Assembly (NCBI GenBank): GCA_946811185.2
Contig: OX328102.1
Span: 16,121,194-16,185,193 of the forward strand
DNA: 64,000 nt
Reading direction: 5' to 3'
Source: Hippopus hippopus
Taxonomy: Eukaryota > Mollusca > Bivalvia > Cardiida > Cardiidae
The notes below the pieces were generated by a model, which was given only the letters and a program-made list of their open reading frames with translations, was not told the DNA's origin and ran no database searches. A program made the position numbers and the translations under genes. Below are positions 62,110 through 64,000 of the stretch, piece after piece. Each line of letters starts with the position of its first letter. Position 1 is the first letter of the stretch.

Positions 62110-63482
62110 CTGGAGCATATAAAAATAACATTATTGAAAGTAAATAAAATTTCTTGAGGTAGACTTTTGAGCCTTTACCAAATTATCTAGTGTTTTAATG
62201 ACCCTTATACAGAGGGTTTCGAAAGCATTTCCGGAGTCGGAGAAAACATTGGTAACCAGCATTTTCTCTATTTCCAAGTATAATTTCTTTCCTTTTAAAG
62301 AGAAATTCAACAATTTAAGCCACATTTAATTTGTTGTCTCGCTTTCTATTCGAACAAGTCAACAATTTCTTTATCTAGTTATGACTCAAAAAGGTAAAAG
62401 CAACTACCTTGTACAATCCAGAGTAAGTAATAAATGTAAAACATTTGATATCACATAATACTTCTTGCAAAAGGTAGGAATGTTTTAATCACTGGTTCAC
62501 ACTAACCTATTATTGTACAGATAATACTTATTAAACAGTTTTTGACAACACTGTGGGAAAAGGAACCACTTCTTTTAACACGCAACTGCTCTGTATCGCA
62601 TGATGTTTTCAACACTGTCAAGAAAATGACATTCTCCTTTCCTTCCAGAGGTAGAAAGCTTTCAAAACATTTTGGGAAAATGACAATATACTGGCAACCA
62701 GGATTTTCTCCTTTTCTCCACAATGTTTCCTACCTTTTTCAATAAAAGCAGTCCTTAATTTGAGCCACAGTTAGACTGTCTTCTGCAAATGCTATCAATA
62801 TAATTAAGTCTAAAATAATGTTGTCTAGTAAAGTGTTAAATATGTCTTGTGCATAATCTGAAGTACTTTTGGACAAGTCCAAAATAGCCTGCATCATAAA
62901 TTAATCTGTATACTGATAAAGTCCAATACATACCCATTGGATATTTTATGTGGTCATAATAATCTGGTGCTTCAGCTTTCTCAACAGGCTTTAGGAACGG
63001 CCAAGCACTAGCATGGGACTGCAAAAAGTGGGAAAACAAGCTAGTTTGTAAATAGACAATATATCCTGTAAAACACTGAAAAAAATCAAAATAAGCCATT
63101 CCCTGTGAAAAAGGGGTTTAATGCATCTGCAAAAAGTTTGGTCAGTCTGAGCAGTTTGCACAGCCAAGTTAATCAAAATGTTTTGCTCTTTGTCAATTTT
63201 CATGCAGGGTGATTCTTTGAACCCCCCTTTTCCCAAAGCATGGCTCAAATCAAGGTAAGATACACCAATGTTCGTGAAAACAATATGGGTGAAGGAAAAG
63301 CAGTTTCTCCTTCAGCAAAAATCTTTTCAAATGTAAGATATAAAAATGTTGTTTAAAGAAGAGAGTAATTTGAACAGTCATACCACTTTGCAGAAAATAA
63401 AAGAACAATGTATACCTTACACTGCTGGATCAAAGTCTTCATAATGTTGTATAACTGCTCTGGATCAAACTCAGGTTCCTTT
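61916..63482 (-). CDS. KAT2: GCN5/PCAF histone acetyltransferase, last three exons with bromodomain (partial)
   Basis: C-terminus of a KAT2A/KAT2B-type nuclear histone acetyltransferase. Exons are 63482-63416, 63018-62934 and 62109-61916, giving 114 residues and a TGA stop. They form a full bromodomain: SAWPF gives the WPF shelf, [14 protein letters not shown] the ZA loop, and NCRAYN carries the acetyl-lysine-binding Asn. The end (LKECGLVDK) matches the vertebrate terminus LKE.GLIDK. Phases match at both junctions. The acetyltransferase domain and N-terminal exons must lie beyond 64,000. The sequence available does not decide between KAT2A and KAT2B; invertebrates usually have one gene. Confidence 0.94.
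62166..62386 (+). mobile_element. Family A MITE, decayed
   Basis: GCCTTTACCAAATTATC to ATCTAGTTATGACTC; KAT2 last intron. Confidence 0.75.
62653..62838 (+). mobile_element. Family A MITE, left end truncated
   Basis: GAAAGCTTTCAAAACATTTTG to CTAGTAAAGTGTTAA. Confidence 0.75.
62934..63018 (-). CDS. KAT2: KAT2 penultimate exon (bromodomain WPF shelf)
   Basis: 28 codons plus one base, [20 protein letters not shown] to IKYPM. Acceptor TTTTTGCAG, donor GTATGT. Confidence 0.94.
63092..63247. mobile_element. Family B element, short version
   Basis: AAGCCATTCCCTGTGAAAAA to CCCAAAGCATGGCTCA; internal part largely deleted. Confidence 0.75.
63416..63482 (-). CDS. KAT2: KAT2 antepenultimate exon
   Basis: One base completing a codon plus 22 codons, [20 protein letters not shown] then CK. 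It is the linker and first bromodomain helix. Acceptor TCCTTGCAG, donor GTATAC. Confidence 0.9.
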
Positions 63483-63535
63483 CTGCAAGGAAAAAAGGAT
63501 AAAACTAAAACTGTCCCAAACCAATGAAAACACTC

Positions 63536-63771
63536 TACCAGTTGCTTTGCCACTGGATCAGGACTAACTTCAGAAGACTATAACTCTTGTAATAGTCAAC
63601 CTATCATACTAAAAAGTGCACTTACATAAATTCCCATGCTAGGAAGGCTTCAATACCAGTTGCTTTGCCACTGGTTCAGGACTAACTTCAAAAGACTATA
63701 ACTCCTGTAACAGTGAACCTATCATACTAAAAAGTGCATTTACATAAATTCCCATGCTAGGAAGGCTTCAA
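63536..63771. repeat. 118-bp tandem duplication
   Basis: Two units (63536-63653, 63654-63771) beginning TACCAGTTGCTTTGCCACTG, about 94% identical. Immediately upstream of a KAT2 exon. Confidence 0.95.
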
Positions 63772-63907
63772 TTAAAATTTCAGCAAAATTAATGGAAACC
63801 TGTAGAAGGTGATTTGGATATAAAGTTGCATTTACAGATGGATGAATGGTCAACTGGATTCCTGTATACGTCCCTCAATTAACTTCATTACCTTAGATAT
63901 ACCTGTA

Positions 63908-64000
63908 ATCCTTTTTCACGCAATCCCTCGGTTAAAAGACCCTAAAAAAAGAAGGCTTTTGAAAACATCGAGGGAAAAGGAGAAAATCCTGGTAACCAGC
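63908..64000 (+). mobile_element. Family A MITE, cut by window end
   Basis: ATCCTTTTTCACGCAATCC to CCTGGTAACCAGC. Confidence 0.82.

Overview
The window is invertebrate nuclear DNA, AT-rich and intron-heavy. The protein genes and the repeats (RUDI-type SINEs with the 'TTTAACGCC' core and TTGATTGATTG tail, Pearl/Helitron-like ~160-bp tandem units, ACGG microsatellites) point to a bivalve mollusc. A heterodont such as Dreissena would fit, but species cannot be fixed from the sequence alone. Nothing here is prokaryotic, and almost all short open reading frames are accidents inside repeats.

Four real genes are present, all recognised by exon-by-exon reading. (1) The first coding exon of phosphoserine phosphatase (PSPH) lies on the minus strand at about 2.0-2.2 kb and runs off the left edge. 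(2) A complete adiponectin-receptor gene (ADIPOR, PAQR family) lies on the plus strand at 7,028-16,681. It has 6 coding exons and 404 aa, with all zinc ligands. (3) A complete leukotriene A4 hydrolase / M1 aminopeptidase gene (LTA4H) lies on the minus strand at 51,242-27,796. It has 16 coding exons and 613 aa. Its tenth exon exists as two intact tandem copies that can only be used alternatively. (4) The last three exons of a GCN5/PCAF (KAT2) histone acetyltransferase, carrying the bromodomain, lie on the minus strand at 63,482-61,916. The genes are functionally unrelated neighbours.

Most of the remaining DNA is non-autonomous mobile elements. One family (A) has a 229-bp TTAA-flanked unit with a near-perfect 67-bp palindrome at its centre. 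By eye about 90 whole or partial copies are present, covering roughly a quarter of the window, often in head-to-tail runs that share TTAA. A second family (B, ~260 bp) has TTAA-containing inverted ends. Four B copies carry an A element exactly in that TTAA. A third family (C, ~250-260 bp) makes 5-bp target duplications, and one C copy sits in a B copy. A fourth family (D) is a 57-bp hairpin. Other structures are an inverted, decayed mariner-like element in an LTA4H intron, a foldback-like element with inverted minisatellite ends (57.7-58.5 kb), a 155-bp palindrome (26.8 kb), SINEs with clear target duplications, a LINE reverse-transcriptase relic, and Pearl-like tandem arrays.

Layout: 1-2.2 kb PSPH 5' end and repeats; 2.2-6.9 kb divergent intergenic DNA; 7.0-16.7 kb ADIPOR; 16.7-27.8 kb convergent intergenic DNA made of repeats; 27.8-51.2 kb LTA4H; 51.2-61.9 kb intergenic repeats; 61.9-63.5 kb KAT2 3' end, continuing past the right edge.
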